A stretch of 56,664 nt of DNA from JAVBNF01 sp031551725 (lineage in GTDB: Bacteria; Bacteroidota; Bacteroidia; Bacteroidales; P3). Where the stretch lies: contig JAVBNF010000017.1 of NCBI GenBank assembly GCA_031551725.1, forward strand, positions 1-56,664, in the 5' to 3' direction. The notes beneath the pieces are model-generated. The model was not told the DNA's origin. It was given only the letters and a program-made list of their open reading frames with translations, and ran no database searches. The translations under genes and the position numbers were made by a program. Of this stretch, positions 1 to 7,962 are shown one piece after another; the first letter of the stretch is position 1; the number at the start of each line of letters is the position of its first letter.

Positions 1-77
1 CTGCGTTCATAACTCAATTTTACAGCTTCTTCTTTGAAACTGCGATCATACTTCCGTCGTTTTGTTGTCTTTTCCAT
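1..77 (-). CDS. IS3-family transposase OrfA, N-terminal fragment
   Basis: An ATG at 77 on the minus strand starts 25 codons that run off the window edge. The peptide begins MEKTTKRRKYDRSFKEEAVK, the typical opening of IS3/IS911 OrfA proteins: a basic start, then 'F(K)EEAVKL', which begins the helix-turn-helix that recognises the terminal repeats. In the family OrfA is followed by OrfB, the DDE integrase domain, usually made by -1 frameshifting; neither can be seen here. The identification rests on one short motif, but this motif is very characteristic. Confidence 0.7.
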   Translation of the reverse strand, partial: MEKTTKRRKYDRSFKEEAVKLSYER

Positions 78-125
78 AATGCAAAGTTAAAGTTTTTTTT
101 ACTACCTTATCTTTGTGTACGGAAT
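1..125 (-). mobile_element. End of an IS3-family insertion sequence (truncated by window edge)
   Basis: The minus strand carries the first codons of an IS3-type OrfA, and about 45 bases of non-coding DNA lie between that start and the recombinase frame on the other side. The element's end must therefore fall near 110-125, but I cannot place the terminal inverted repeat or target duplication because the other end is outside the window. The insertion appears to have removed the N-terminal part of the tyrosine recombinase that follows. Confidence 0.6.
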
Positions 126-377
126 TTGTTACTAAGACCACATTTAAGAAATATTGCAAAAGCGTGCAAAATCGATAAAAAAATAACCACTCACGTGGCA
201 CGCCACACCTTTGCCACAACAATAACACTTAATAATGATGTTCCTCTTGAAACAGTGAGCAAAATGCTCGGTCATACCACTACTGTAATGACGGAACATT
301 ATGCAAAGGTACTCAATAAAAAGATTGACAGAGATATGTCGGTATTATGCGGAAAAATCAGTGGCGCATATCGTTAA
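126..377 (+). pseudogene. Tyrosine recombinase (integrase), C-terminal remnant
   Basis: About 80 residues from the end of a phage/ICE-type tyrosine recombinase. The catalytic signature is intact: HVARHTF (arginine of the H-x-x-R box), LGHTT (conserved His) and EHYAKV (nucleophilic Tyr near the end). The N-terminal core-binding domain and the first catalytic Arg are missing; the reading frame instead runs into the insertion-sequence end at about 120. With no first Arg it should be inactive. It lies just upstream of an RteC remnant on the same strand, the order seen in Bacteroidota integrative elements, so I read it as the relic of an integrase of such an element. Confidence 0.8.
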
Positions 378-469
378 TATCAAAAGTAAACCATTAAAAA
401 AGAATGATGTTCAAATAAATTATGTAGATTATTGTTATTTTTATTACGTCAATTTTATTATTAATAAAG

Positions 470-976
470 GAGTGTGAACTGCGCTTTCACAAAGTAAGTT
501 TGTACAATAAATCTATTTTGCAACACGATTTAGCCTTTCTGCCTTATATCAAATTAGATGAACGCCAGCGAAAGCAAGTGGTTTGTAAACTTTCGGATTT
601 TTTGCACGCACAGCAATATAGCCTCCGAATTTTGCGCGATTTTTTAAAGTTTAAATTAGATACCTGTCAAAACTTTATTAAAACAGATGAGTCTGTGAAT
701 TTAGGAGATTTTAAATATACTTCTTCATTAAGATGGGTCGGAAGCAAAAGTGAGTTGTTAGAACTTTTATTATGCTTGTATCACAGCAAAAAAGTATCAA
801 ACGTGGGTGACCAGTTAAGTTTCCGGCGTTTTCACAAAATATGCTGTCAGTTTTTCAACTTCCCATTTGAAGAATACGGTGCTTTGCAAAGAAAAATATA
901 CAGTAGAAAGAAGCAATCTGTCGTTTTTCTTCCAAAAATAAGCAATGAGTTTCAGATTTTTTGCCAAAATCGGTAA
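470..976 (+). pseudogene. RteC-family protein, truncated remnant
   Basis: The 169 codons from 470 align with the second part of the intact RteC protein encoded at 26047-26817: both have KECE, QHD-AFLPY, LDERQR, KLS-FL-AQQ and IYSRK-QS in the same order. Upstream, this frame meets a TAG at 425-427 and no convincing start, so roughly the first 90 residues of the family are gone. A TTG at 500 could start a shorter product but would skip matching residues. RteC controls excision in CTnDOT-type elements; this copy is probably non-functional. It is followed by an HTH gene, as is the intact copy. Confidence 0.75.
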
Positions 977-1046
977 AATTGGGCATGTTATTTTGGATTG
1001 AAAAAAGTAATATTTGTAATTCTTTGTTTTATAAATTTGTACGAAT

Positions 1047-1085
1047 AAAAATGGTACTTTGTAACGTTACAAGGTACCATTTTTT
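1047..1085. repeat. Long near-perfect palindrome after the RteC remnant
   Basis: Centred between 1065 and 1066, this palindrome has two 19-base arms with one T-G mismatch and essentially no loop. The right arm ends in a run of T, so on the plus strand it could act as a terminator for the RteC remnant. The palindromic core (TTGTAACGTTACAA) could equally be a protein-binding site. A shorter hairpin sits in the equivalent place between the intact RteC and HTH genes near 25922-25947. Confidence 0.6.
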
Positions 1086-1170
1086 ATTGAAAGAAATTGA
1101 ATCTTTGCAAATGATTTCGCGAAAGGCAAAATAAAAATTCAATTATTAACTTACAAATTCAGAAAAACAA

Positions 1171-1479
1171 ATGGAATCTTTCACATTAATCCACAAAGAC
1201 GATGTTACACGATTGCACGAACGTATGGACGAAATATTATTTCTTATACGCCGTAGTTCTCAAACGCCATTTAGTAAACTCAACGACCGTTGGATGAGTA
1301 TTGAAGAAGCCTCCCAGGTACTTCATTGCAGCACGCGCAGTGTTCACAACTACATTGAGCGCGGCTACTTGCCTCATCGCCGCACAGGGCGCAGACTTTA
1401 TTTTCTCAAAGAAGACCTCGAAACCTTTATGGCCGGTGGAAATACAGTTTATCAATCAACTTTGCCGTCCATAATATGA
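1171..1479 (+). CDS. Excisionase-like helix-turn-helix protein
   Basis: A 102-residue protein with a charged N-terminal helix (residues 1-30) and a C-terminal DNA-binding module of the helix_turn_helix_17/excisionase type: WMSIEEASQVLHCSTRSVHNY, then a wing GYLPHRRTGRRLYFLKEDLE. Such proteins in Bacteroidota integrative elements regulate excision or the next operon. It is a clear homologue of the protein at 25533-25847 (shared layout I-H--D-----R-----L, SIEEA/SSKEA, GY(L/I)PHR, YFL-EDLE-FMA). It follows the RteC remnant, as the other copy follows the intact RteC. A 40-bp palindrome begins eight bases after its stop. Confidence 0.75.
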   Translation: MESFTLIHKDDVTRLHERMDEILFLIRRSSQTPFSKLNDRWMSIEEASQVLHCSTRSVHNYIERGYLPHRRTGRRLYFLKEDLETFMAGGNTVYQSTLPSII

Positions 1480-1486
1480 GAGGCAG

Positions 1487-1526
1487 TAATATATTAGAGG
1501 TCGGAATTCCGACCTCTAATATATTA
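1487..1526. repeat. Perfect 40-bp palindrome
   Basis: The two 20-base arms are exact reverse complements with no spacer; the centre is an EcoRI site (GAATTC, 1504-1509). It lies between the HTH gene of the element remnant and the first cargo gene. No T-run follows the plus-strand arm, which argues against an ordinary terminator. On the minus strand it is preceded by T7, not followed by it. It may be an operator, a recombination or nicking site, or the scar of an insertion. Confidence 0.85.
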
Positions 1527-1561
1527 AAAAAATTCGTACCTTTACAGCTACAAAGAAATTT

Positions 1562-1804
1562 ATGGAACGGTTTACGATTGAGAAGTCAAAGGTTTATCCC
1601 AATTGTTGGGAGTGTTTGGATGCTGAATATGGGATTTTATATGAATTTGAAGAGGGTAATTATATAGACTCTCGCCATATGCTGGTAAAGCCCCACAAAT
1701 ATGCCGAAGTTGTTCCAACCCCAGCGCCATTACTTATAGAACTTTCCAATAGTGCAATGGCGCTCACGGATTGGCTGAAGGAAAATCATAGAGATAAAAT
1801 ATAA
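1562..1804 (+). CDS. Small hypothetical protein, first gene of a cargo operon
   Basis: An 80-residue protein I do not recognise. It is acidic, has no signal peptide or membrane segment, and contains two Cys in its first half (CWEC). It ends with an amphipathic helix (LIELSNSAMALTDWLKENHR). The ATG at 1562 follows a TACCTTTA motif at 1536-1543 that resembles the Bacteroidota -7 element. It is 15 bases upstream of the ParB-like gene, and a third gene follows closely, so the three are probably co-transcribed. Given that partner proteins may belong to defence, it might be a small regulator or antitoxin, but nothing in the sequence shows this. Confidence 0.55.
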   Translation: MERFTIEKSKVYPNCWECLDAEYGILYEFEEGNYIDSRHMLVKPHKYAEVVPTPAPLLIELSNSAMALTDWLKENHRDKI

Positions 1805-1819
1805 AGGGATAAAACGTTT

Positions 1820-2584
1820 ATGAATGACAGCCCTATTGATAGGATTGAATGGATTAAGCATATATATCCAAGCTTTGAATTTAATGATTGGAACAATGAT
1901 GTCATTTATTTTCCTCACGATTTGAAATATAAAGATTTCTTTTACCTTGATAGAATTTATAAAGGAGAGATTGACCCTTCTCAAATAATCGGCATTGATT
2001 ATTTTGAATATGAAAGTTGCAGTAATTGGACTGATTTGCTATATTCATTAAAACGTCTTAATGAAGTAATCAAAAAACAAAAAACGCTAGAAGCGGTAAT
2101 AAGCCATATAAAAACAGATCAGGATGAAAAATGCGTGTATAAATATGGCAATCATTTCTTCACATTCTCTGGGCAGCATCGTTTATGTTTAGCGAAGTTT
2201 ATAGATATGAAAAGTGTTTCGGTGCAAATTCACGAATATAAGCTTGACAAAGAAAAAGTAGTAAAATACAGAGAGTTACGTGATTTCTGCAAAGAACTTG
2301 AACGTATTGGTGTTTCTTCTGGATACACATATGATAATATCTTAAGCTGGACACAACATGATTCTTTTTACTTTTTCATAAACAATTTCAATATTGGAAT
2401 GAAGCAGAATTTATTAAAAAAGTTTATCCATTACAATAAATTGAATCAATTGGGTTGGATCGAACAAATTAAATGCTTCTTATGGAAGTCTTCTTTCTCC
2501 AAAGAATTAGGATATAATATTGAAATAAAGACAATAGCCGATTTTTCAAAGTTGCATTATCTCCTTAGAACACGAATACATTAA
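1820..2584 (+). CDS. ParB-like nuclease-fold protein
   Basis: A 254-residue protein. Residues about 95-140 hold a ParB/sulfiredoxin-type core: a variable strand, then YGNHFFTFSGQHRLCLAKF, which matches the 'dG-HRL-A' box that binds nucleotide in ParB-fold enzymes, followed by a strand VSVQIHEYKL. The C-terminal half is rich in aromatic residues and is unassigned. ParB-fold proteins include CTPase partition proteins and DNA nucleases; many solitary ones occur in mobile islands. Here it sits 28 bases upstream of a TIR-like gene on the same strand, which suggests one defence or stress cassette. A chromosome-partition role is unlikely because there is no ParA. Confidence 0.6.
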   Translation: MNDSPIDRIEWIKHIYPSFEFNDWNNDVIYFPHDLKYKDFFYLDRIYKGEIDPSQIIGIDYFEYESCSNWTDLLYSLKRLNEVIKKQKTLEAVISHIKTDQDEKCVYKYGNHFFTFSGQHRLCLAKFIDMKSVSVQIHEYKLDKEKVVKYRELRDFCKELERIGVSSGYTYDNILSWTQHDSFYFFINNFNIGMKQNLLKKFIHYNKLNQLGWIEQIKCFLWKSSFSKELGYNIEIKTIADFSKLHYLLRTRIH

Positions 2585-2612
2585 TCTCTACACCTTTAAA
2601 CAGAAATGCTCT

Positions 2613-3608
2613 ATGGAACACAAATGTACAATATTCTTCTCTTGGCAATCCGACATTAGGAACAATCGGAATTTCATTGCAAAGAAAATACAAGCTGCAA
2701 TACAAATAATAAATCAGTCTTCTGAATTTCAGAACATAGAATTGATTTATGACCATGGTACAATGAAACGATCCGGTTCTCCAGATATTGTAAAAACAAT
2801 CCATGAAAAAATCAATACCTGCGCTATTTTTATCGGAGATATAACTCCAATTGCAACTTTGAATAACGGAAATAAACAAATTCCTAATCCTAATGTGATG
2901 ACTGAATGTGGATTTGCACTTAGGGCTATTGGTGAAGATCGAATCATTTTATTACTCAACGGTGACTATGGTGATATTGACAAAGTTCCTTTTGATATAA
3001 AAGGTCGAAGAATAAATCTTTTTAGAACCAGTGACTCTTCTTTTTCATTAGTTGAGTTTATTAAGTCAGCATTAGAAACTGCCATCGCTGAAAAAACAAA
3101 TATTTATGAACGGACTGTTAGAGATCATGATACTGAAATTTTTAGAAAATTAGAAACTATTATAAAAGATGAATCATTTTTCTTTGATAATTTTACTAAT
3201 ATTGTTAATATTCAAAGAATTAGTAATTGGGATTACAAAATATTAAGAAACGTAGTTGAGACGTTGAATCGACAAGAAAATAAATTCTTAATTCCTGAAA
3301 TTCAAGTAAGTTCAGAAAACTTAAAAACGAGTATTTTAGGTTTGAAATCTTTTCTTGGCGTAAATTTTTCTCCAATGCTAAGTGCATGGCAGCAGATACC
3401 TTTGAATCCATCATTAGCCAAACTTGAAGAGGTTGAAAAAGAACAATATTACAGCTGGATAGATAGGAGATCAGGGGAAGTATTGCCCCCACAAACTTAT
3501 GATGAAAAATTACGGTATATTTCTCAGGAGTTAAACCATTGGGCAGATGAAATACAGCAGGATTATTGCAATTTTAGACACGTCGTCAAAACCAATCTAT
3601 TTATTTAA
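2613..3608 (+). CDS. TIR-like (nucleotide-binding) domain protein, probable defence effector
   Basis: A 331-residue protein with an N-terminal TIR-like fold: IFFSWQSD at residues 7-14 (first strand with the conserved SWQSD), SGSPDIVKTIHEKI, then the strand CAIFIGDITP, and NPNVMTECGFALRAIG, in which the Glu of 'E-GFAL' is where TIR enzymes carry their catalytic Glu. Proteins of this family are known or suspected NAD-cleaving or signal-dependent antiviral effectors. Residues 170-331 have no recognised domain and end in a helix with two aromatic pairs (HWADEIQQDYCNF); they may be the sensor. It is the last gene of a three-gene plus-strand group and converges on the SieB operon. Confidence 0.65.
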   Translation: MEHKCTIFFSWQSDIRNNRNFIAKKIQAAIQIINQSSEFQNIELIYDHGTMKRSGSPDIVKTIHEKINTCAIFIGDITPIATLNNGNKQIPNPNVMTECGFALRAIGEDRIILLLNGDYGDIDKVPFDIKGRRINLFRTSDSSFSLVEFIKSALETAIAEKTNIYERTVRDHDTEIFRKLETIIKDESFFFDNFTNIVNIQRISNWDYKILRNVVETLNRQENKFLIPEIQVSSENLKTSILGLKSFLGVNFSPMLSAWQQIPLNPSLAKLEEVEKEQYYSWIDRRSGEVLPPQTYDEKLRYISQELNHWADEIQQDYCNFRHVVKTNLFI

Positions 3609-3639
3609 TTACCTACCAATGTGTAAGAGAGACATTGCT

Positions 3640-4656
3640 CTATTTGTTAAGTTTTGAAAAAGTAAATTCGGCTATTCTGTGGAGTATTTCTTTTTCTAAA
3701 AAGGCTTGGGGATTATTTTTTGCATTCTGTAATATGTACCTCACTAATTCCATTCTCATTTCAGGACACGGATCTGTTTGTGTAAATTTTCTCCACAACT
3801 GGGAGAATATTTCAAACCAATTATTGATAGTATTATCAGCGACGTTTGATGCTATATCTTTTTCCAAAATCTTCTTTCTTTCATTTTCTGAAAAAAATTG
3901 AACTTGTATATTATCACATTGAAAATTTATGAAATTTTTATAATCAGGAGCTATTTGTTGAAGAATATCTTTGTCGTCATTAGCAATCTCATCTCGACTT
4001 TCAACGCATGCAATAATAAAGTCATTCATGAAAATAATACTATATTCTTTTGTTGATCTTAAATCAACAAAATTAGTGCTATAATCATCTTCCGGGGTGG
4101 CTAAATAAGCTACATACAGTGGTACATCAAGTATTCTATCACTAAAAAAATCTTCAGTAGAAATTATATTACGGATACTTTTCTTAATTTTATCAGAAAT
4201 AACAAAATGCTCAACACATATAGCAGAACGCCAAATTTGTAATAAAAAGAACAGTCTTATAGAAAGAGCATCCTGTTTATTTAGCTTTTCTTGAACGAAG
4301 CATCTTTTTCTAAATAACGGATGATAATATTTTTCTATGAATTTTGTTTCTATTTTGGTAAATTTTTGCTCACACTCTATACAAAATTTATCATTAACTG
4401 AATATGGATTTTGTTTTGCTTTTTCAATCTCTTCTTCAGAAGGAGCTCTCCCTAAAACTTGTTCAATAGAATCAACCGGCGTAGATTTTTGGAAATTAAA
4501 TTCTAATCCCATTCCTTTGTTTGAGATTCCAAAATACAACCCTTTCTCCCTACCTGTGTAGCCATCTGCATTAATACAGTCTCTTATTATTGCATCTGTC
4601 AAGTAGTGCGTGTTGCTTTTAGGCAGTTTCTCTTGCTTGCATAATTCACAAATCAT
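3640..4656 (-). CDS. Zinc-finger-containing hypothetical protein
   Basis: A 338-residue protein. The first residues form a Cys pair (MICELCKQ), matched about 90 residues later by FCIECEQKF, so the two CxxC pairs probably bind one zinc, as in HNH-type or zinc-ribbon folds. SNTHYLTDAIIR between them supplies a His. The rest is helical and unassigned. I chose the ATG at 4656; a GTG at 4662 would add two residues. It is the third gene of a minus-strand operon, 24 bases after the SieB-like gene. An HNH-like endonuclease role is possible but the catalytic His pair is not convincing. Confidence 0.55.
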   Translation of the reverse strand: MICELCKQEKLPKSNTHYLTDAIIRDCINADGYTGREKGLYFGISNKGMGLEFNFQKSTPVDSIEQVLGRAPSEEEIEKAKQNPYSVNDKFCIECEQKFTKIETKFIEKYYHPLFRKRCFVQEKLNKQDALSIRLFFLLQIWRSAICVEHFVISDKIKKSIRNIISTEDFFSDRILDVPLYVAYLATPEDDYSTNFVDLRSTKEYSIIFMNDFIIACVESRDEIANDDKDILQQIAPDYKNFINFQCDNIQVQFFSENERKKILEKDIASNVADNTINNWFEIFSQLWRKFTQTDPCPEMRMELVRYILQNAKNNPQAFLEKEILHRIAEFTFSKLNK

Positions 4657-4680
4657 AATCACTATCTCATTGTATAATTC

Positions 4681-5292
4681 TTACCAGAAAGAATTTAGTA
4701 AACTATTAGTATAACTTTGTTGCTTTGCCCAAGTTGGTCGGTCTTGTAATATTCTTTTTCTATCTTCTTCTGTTGGATTGTTGGGGATGTCAAGCATTTC
4801 AGTCGTTAAGCGTTCTTCTGCAAATTCTGTAATTGAAAAAGGGAAGCAAGCTTCTCCCAAATATGCTCCCCCCACGTTAGATGCCCTATAGAGAATATGC
4901 TTATTTACAAGTCCAACTACAGTTCCGTCATTAATAGGTAGCTGTATGGCACTTTTACCATTAATAGCAAACTCTCTTAGAAGTGCTTTTTCATGATAAT
5001 CCAAGTTTTCAATCGCTCGCAAAATGGCCTTCTTCGTTTTATGTATCATGATGTGCTTACTTATATTTTTCTTAACAGCCCCAATCACAGCAATAAGCAC
5101 AAATACAAAACTTATAAGAAATGTAATGCCAATAAATTTTCCATAATCTACGATAAATTCGGTCAAATTTAGTTTTAATAAGAATTTATCAGGTATAAAA
5201 AGAATGGATGCGGAACAAAGACATACAACAAGAAGAAATCTCCCTGGTATTCTCCTCAAATCAAATAAACTCTCTAAAAAATTCTCTATCAT
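4681..5292 (-). CDS. SieB-like superinfection-exclusion membrane protein
   Basis: A 203-residue protein with two membrane helices near the N-terminus (about residues 18-38 and 52-75), separated by a short loop, and a cytoplasmic domain. The pattern matches the SieB family: 'FIPDKFLLKLNL--F---YGK-IGI-FL' in the membrane part, then LDYHEKALLREFA, a glycine-containing strand (DGTVVGLVNKHILYRAS) and FPFSITEFAEERL. SieB of P22/lambda-type phages aborts infection by other phages. Its presence beside a TIR-like gene supports a phage-defence role for this cargo. It lies between two unknown genes in one operon. Confidence 0.65.
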   Translation of the reverse strand: MIENFLESLFDLRRIPGRFLLVVCLCSASILFIPDKFLLKLNLTEFIVDYGKFIGITFLISFVFVLIAVIGAVKKNISKHIMIHKTKKAILRAIENLDYHEKALLREFAINGKSAIQLPINDGTVVGLVNKHILYRASNVGGAYLGEACFPFSITEFAEERLTTEMLDIPNNPTEEDRKRILQDRPTWAKQQSYTNSLLNSFW

Positions 5293-5301
5293 ATCGAATA
5301 T

Positions 5302-6072
5302 TTATTGATTTCTTACTTTTTCTTTCCATTGATTATAAAATAATTGCAGTCTGCTTCTATCTCCACCTTTAAAATGACCGCCAGAATTGAGAGTTTCAAT
5401 AAGTTTTTCTATTTTATTAGCGGTGTCGGTGTCCCAATTAAGTTCCTTAACTAAATAAGCAAAAACTGCGTTTGCATCCAGTGATTGTTCATTTCCATGA
5501 AGTGCCAAAACAAATGTTTTCGCCATTTCTTTATCCGATGAATGGCTTATGCCTGTGCTCATGTTTATAAGGCTGGTTAGTGTTTGGAATGCCTGTTGTA
5601 CAATTAAAGAAGGTAGAGGGTATGGCATTATTGCATTTTGTTCCCCATTTAATTCTATCGGTTCCCAGGTCTTAATCCATTTTTCCAAACCTTGCACCAA
5701 CCATGGAATCGCAATAATAACCTTAGTACAATAAAAATCATCCAAACGGAAGATGTTTTCTGCATTAATTCCAAAAGTAATTACAATATCTGCAGATGTC
5801 GAAAAGGCATCTTCATACGTTTTTATAGTTTCTATCTTTAGGCAAACTTTAGTATCAGGAAAAGTGTATCCTGTATCTGTAAGTAGTTTCCTTATTATTT
5901 GCGAAGAAAATATCTTTTCAAGCAAAATTACTTGATTTTTTGCATATAGTAGCAATATTATTCTTTTAATAGATGTGTCATTATCTGCTAATTCGTATGC
6001 TGATTTGATTGCTTTTTTGTAAGCTGCTTCATCCAACCCTTCTGTATGAATATAAAATCTTTGTTTATCCAT
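5302..6072 (-). CDS. Hypothetical protein, first gene of the SieB operon
   Basis: A 256-residue cytosolic protein without signal or membrane segments. Alternating strands and helices in residues 1-150 (RIILLLYAKNQ, ADIVITFGINAENI, TKVIIAIPWLVQGLEKWIKTW) suggest a Rossmann-like fold. The C-terminal 60 residues are helical and end in a basic tail. I do not recognise a named family. A well-formed promoter lies at 6097-6128, and only nine bases separate this gene from the SieB-like gene, so the two should be made together. A partner or sensor for the membrane protein is an inference from position only. Confidence 0.55.
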   Translation of the reverse strand: MDKQRFYIHTEGLDEAAYKKAIKSAYELADNDTSIKRIILLLYAKNQVILLEKIFSSQIIRKLLTDTGYTFPDTKVCLKIETIKTYEDAFSTSADIVITFGINAENIFRLDDFYCTKVIIAIPWLVQGLEKWIKTWEPIELNGEQNAIMPYPLPSLIVQQAFQTLTSLINMSTGISHSSDKEMAKTFVLALHGNEQSLDANAVFAYLVKELNWDTDTANKIEKLIETLNSGGHFKGGDRSRLQLFYNQWKEKVRNQ

Positions 6073-6096
6073 TCTTGTAAAAATTTAACTGCATTG

Positions 6097-6128
6097 CAAA
6101 AATAATGAATTTTTCATACACAGCCAAA
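6097..6128 (-). promoter_or_regulatory. Promoter of the SieB operon
   Basis: On the minus strand TTTG (6128-6125) is followed after 20 bases by TATTTTTG (6104-6097), matching the Bacteroidota consensus TTTG-N19/20-TAnnTTTG. Transcription should start near 6090, about 18 bases before the ATG at 6072. It therefore separates the cargo operon from the RadA-like gene upstream, which ends at 6137. Confidence 0.7.
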
Positions 6129-6136
6129 TAATAGTA

Positions 6137-7957
6137 CTAATATACCCCCATCTCTCCACTCTTCCCAAACCGATTCTTGCAGCCGATGGTGGAGGCTATG
6201 CCGTTTTCAACTGAGACCACTACATCCATATCATGCTCGAACTCTTTCGAGCCTTTGAAAACACCGTTTTTGGTTACTTGAAAAATGGAAATAAAACTTG
6301 TGTTGGGGTTGTTTTTCTTGAGTTCGGATAATGTTTCGGGGGAAAGTCTGAACGTATTGACGCTATCAATGAAAACAATGGCATAAACGTTTAAATCGCC
6401 GGGAAGATAATTTGAGATAGTTATATTGGAATGGAAAGCATCCATTCGACTAAATTTTTCTTGACAAGTACCATTAACCCCCTCTTCAATTGTGGCAAAC
6501 AGCACTTTCATATTATGGTCTTGTGCCAAATATTTAGCAAAAGAAATACACAGCGTTGTTTTTCCACCGCCGGGATTGCCGTAAACCATCATTGAAAATT
6601 TCTTACTTGGATTGCCGATAAGTTCTTCCCACTTTCCTGTAAATAAAATTGTTTCAAATGTCATTTTGGCAAAATCGAGGCTGTTGATTATGTCTATTGA
6701 CGTGTTTCCCATTCCGGCAACTGCATTTGTAGGCTTTTTGATAAATTGATTGCTTAATACATTTGCCAAAAGATTGGAAGCCGTTGCGGCAAGAAAACTT
6801 CCTACGCCGCCTAAGTCCGATATTCCGGCAAGTCCCATTAATCCGGACAATTGCTGTTCGGCAATTTGTAATTTTCCGCTGTCTAAAAACTGCTCAAGAG
6901 AGTTGTAAACATTGGTGATGGCTTTGCCATAAGCCGGGTCATTTTCAAGTTTGGGCATTTGTTTTTCAATAAGGCAAAGCAGGTGTTCTGCACGTTTTTG
7001 TTGGAGTTTCTTGTCTTCAACGCCAAGTATAGCAATGTAGCGTTTGATAAAGCGTACTGCCGGATGCAGGTTACAGCTTTCAACAATGGCAGTATATTCG
7101 GAGTATTTTTTATGGTCAATAGCGATTTTTATTGACTTTCCCATACTTGCGTGGCATTTGAGAAGCGGGTGTTGGATTTCTTCGATTTCGGCGGCATATT
7201 CCGAAGTTTTGCGGATTTGTTTTTCTACGATGGCTTTTTGAAGCGATTTAATAAGGGTTACTATTTCATGTTTAGTCTTTGTTTTGCCATCTAAAGCCAA
7301 ATAACGCTTGATAAAAACGATTTCCAGCGGTAACTTCTCCACTTGCTTGGCAGGTTTTTCCAAAAACATCCGTTTCTCTGCAAGGGCAGCATCTATTTCC
7401 GGTTCGCCGTACGACCAAGTATGTTTTCCATGATAAACGGCATAAATAGGAACATTGTCTTTTTCTGAAATACTCTTAATCGTTTCTTTAATGAGCGTCC
7501 CGTCATTGTCGTACCAGTAAAGATATTGCCCAACTTTATATTTGGGTTTATGCTTCTTTGTTTTCGGAGGTTTCGGAAATAAAGATTTTTCTTTTTTTGG
7601 AGTTTCTTTGTCCGTTTTGGTAAAATCTTTTTCTGTAATTCCGGGCTTTACAACAAAAATATGCTCATTGGTTTGTTTCGGTTGGCTCTGTACACCTGTG
7701 GCTGTTGGTATAATAAGACCTTTCCTAATCGTAAACAGACGATCATCATCTGATAAACTAAAGCTAATTCCGTGAGTTTGCATAAAAGCCTCTAACTTTT
7801 GAATAAACGTATTTACAAACAATGTTAATTCCTCATCTTGATTATAAAATTCAAGTGCGTCTTTAACATCATTAAACGTTGGCTGTTTTAGGGCTTCGGG
7901 CAATTCTTCTTGTTTTAAACAAGCGTAAATTCGGGGCAAGTAATCTATCGTAAACAT
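6137..7957 (-). CDS. RadA-like RecA-fold ATPase with long N-terminal extension
   Basis: A 606-residue protein. The last 150 residues form a RecA/RadA core: Walker A GNPGGGKTT near 460-468, Walker B IVFIDS near 528, QVTKNG and EHDMD matching the RadA 'HVTK-G...LEH-VD' loop, and KNRFG at about 594-598, the RadA signature. The usual RadA zinc finger and Lon-like domain are absent. Instead there is a 450-residue extension with an SH3-like segment (VGQYLYWYDNDGTLIKE) and a helical part. RadA extends branches during recombination; here it may serve element recombination or replication, or energise DNA packaging. It lies six bases after the methyltransferase/helicase gene. Confidence 0.7.
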   Translation of the reverse strand: MFTIDYLPRIYACLKQEELPEALKQPTFNDVKDALEFYNQDEELTLFVNTFIQKLEAFMQTHGISFSLSDDDRLFTIRKGLIIPTATGVQSQPKQTNEHIFVVKPGITEKDFTKTDKETPKKEKSLFPKPPKTKKHKPKYKVGQYLYWYDNDGTLIKETIKSISEKDNVPIYAVYHGKHTWSYGEPEIDAALAEKRMFLEKPAKQVEKLPLEIVFIKRYLALDGKTKTKHEIVTLIKSLQKAIVEKQIRKTSEYAAEIEEIQHPLLKCHASMGKSIKIAIDHKKYSEYTAIVESCNLHPAVRFIKRYIAILGVEDKKLQQKRAEHLLCLIEKQMPKLENDPAYGKAITNVYNSLEQFLDSGKLQIAEQQLSGLMGLAGISDLGGVGSFLAATASNLLANVLSNQFIKKPTNAVAGMGNTSIDIINSLDFAKMTFETILFTGKWEELIGNPSKKFSMMVYGNPGGGKTTLCISFAKYLAQDHNMKVLFATIEEGVNGTCQEKFSRMDAFHSNITISNYLPGDLNVYAIVFIDSVNTFRLSPETLSELKKNNPNTSFISIFQVTKNGVFKGSKEFEHDMDVVVSVENGIASTIGCKNRFGKSGEMGVY

Positions 7958-7962
7958 ATTTT

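Noticed and set aside
46..228. 60-residue minus-strand frame across the IS end
   Set aside because: It is antisense to the clear integrase remnant and shares no frame with the OrfA fragment; no features of a protein.
500..976. RteC remnant as an intact 158-residue gene from TTG 500
   Set aside because: Residues matching the family continue upstream of 500 to about 470 in the same frame and then meet a stop at 425-427, so it is a truncated gene.
1820..2584. Chromosome or plasmid partition ParB
   Set aside because: No ParA or parS-like cluster, and the helix-turn-helix of partition ParB is missing; only the ParB-fold nucleotide box is visible.
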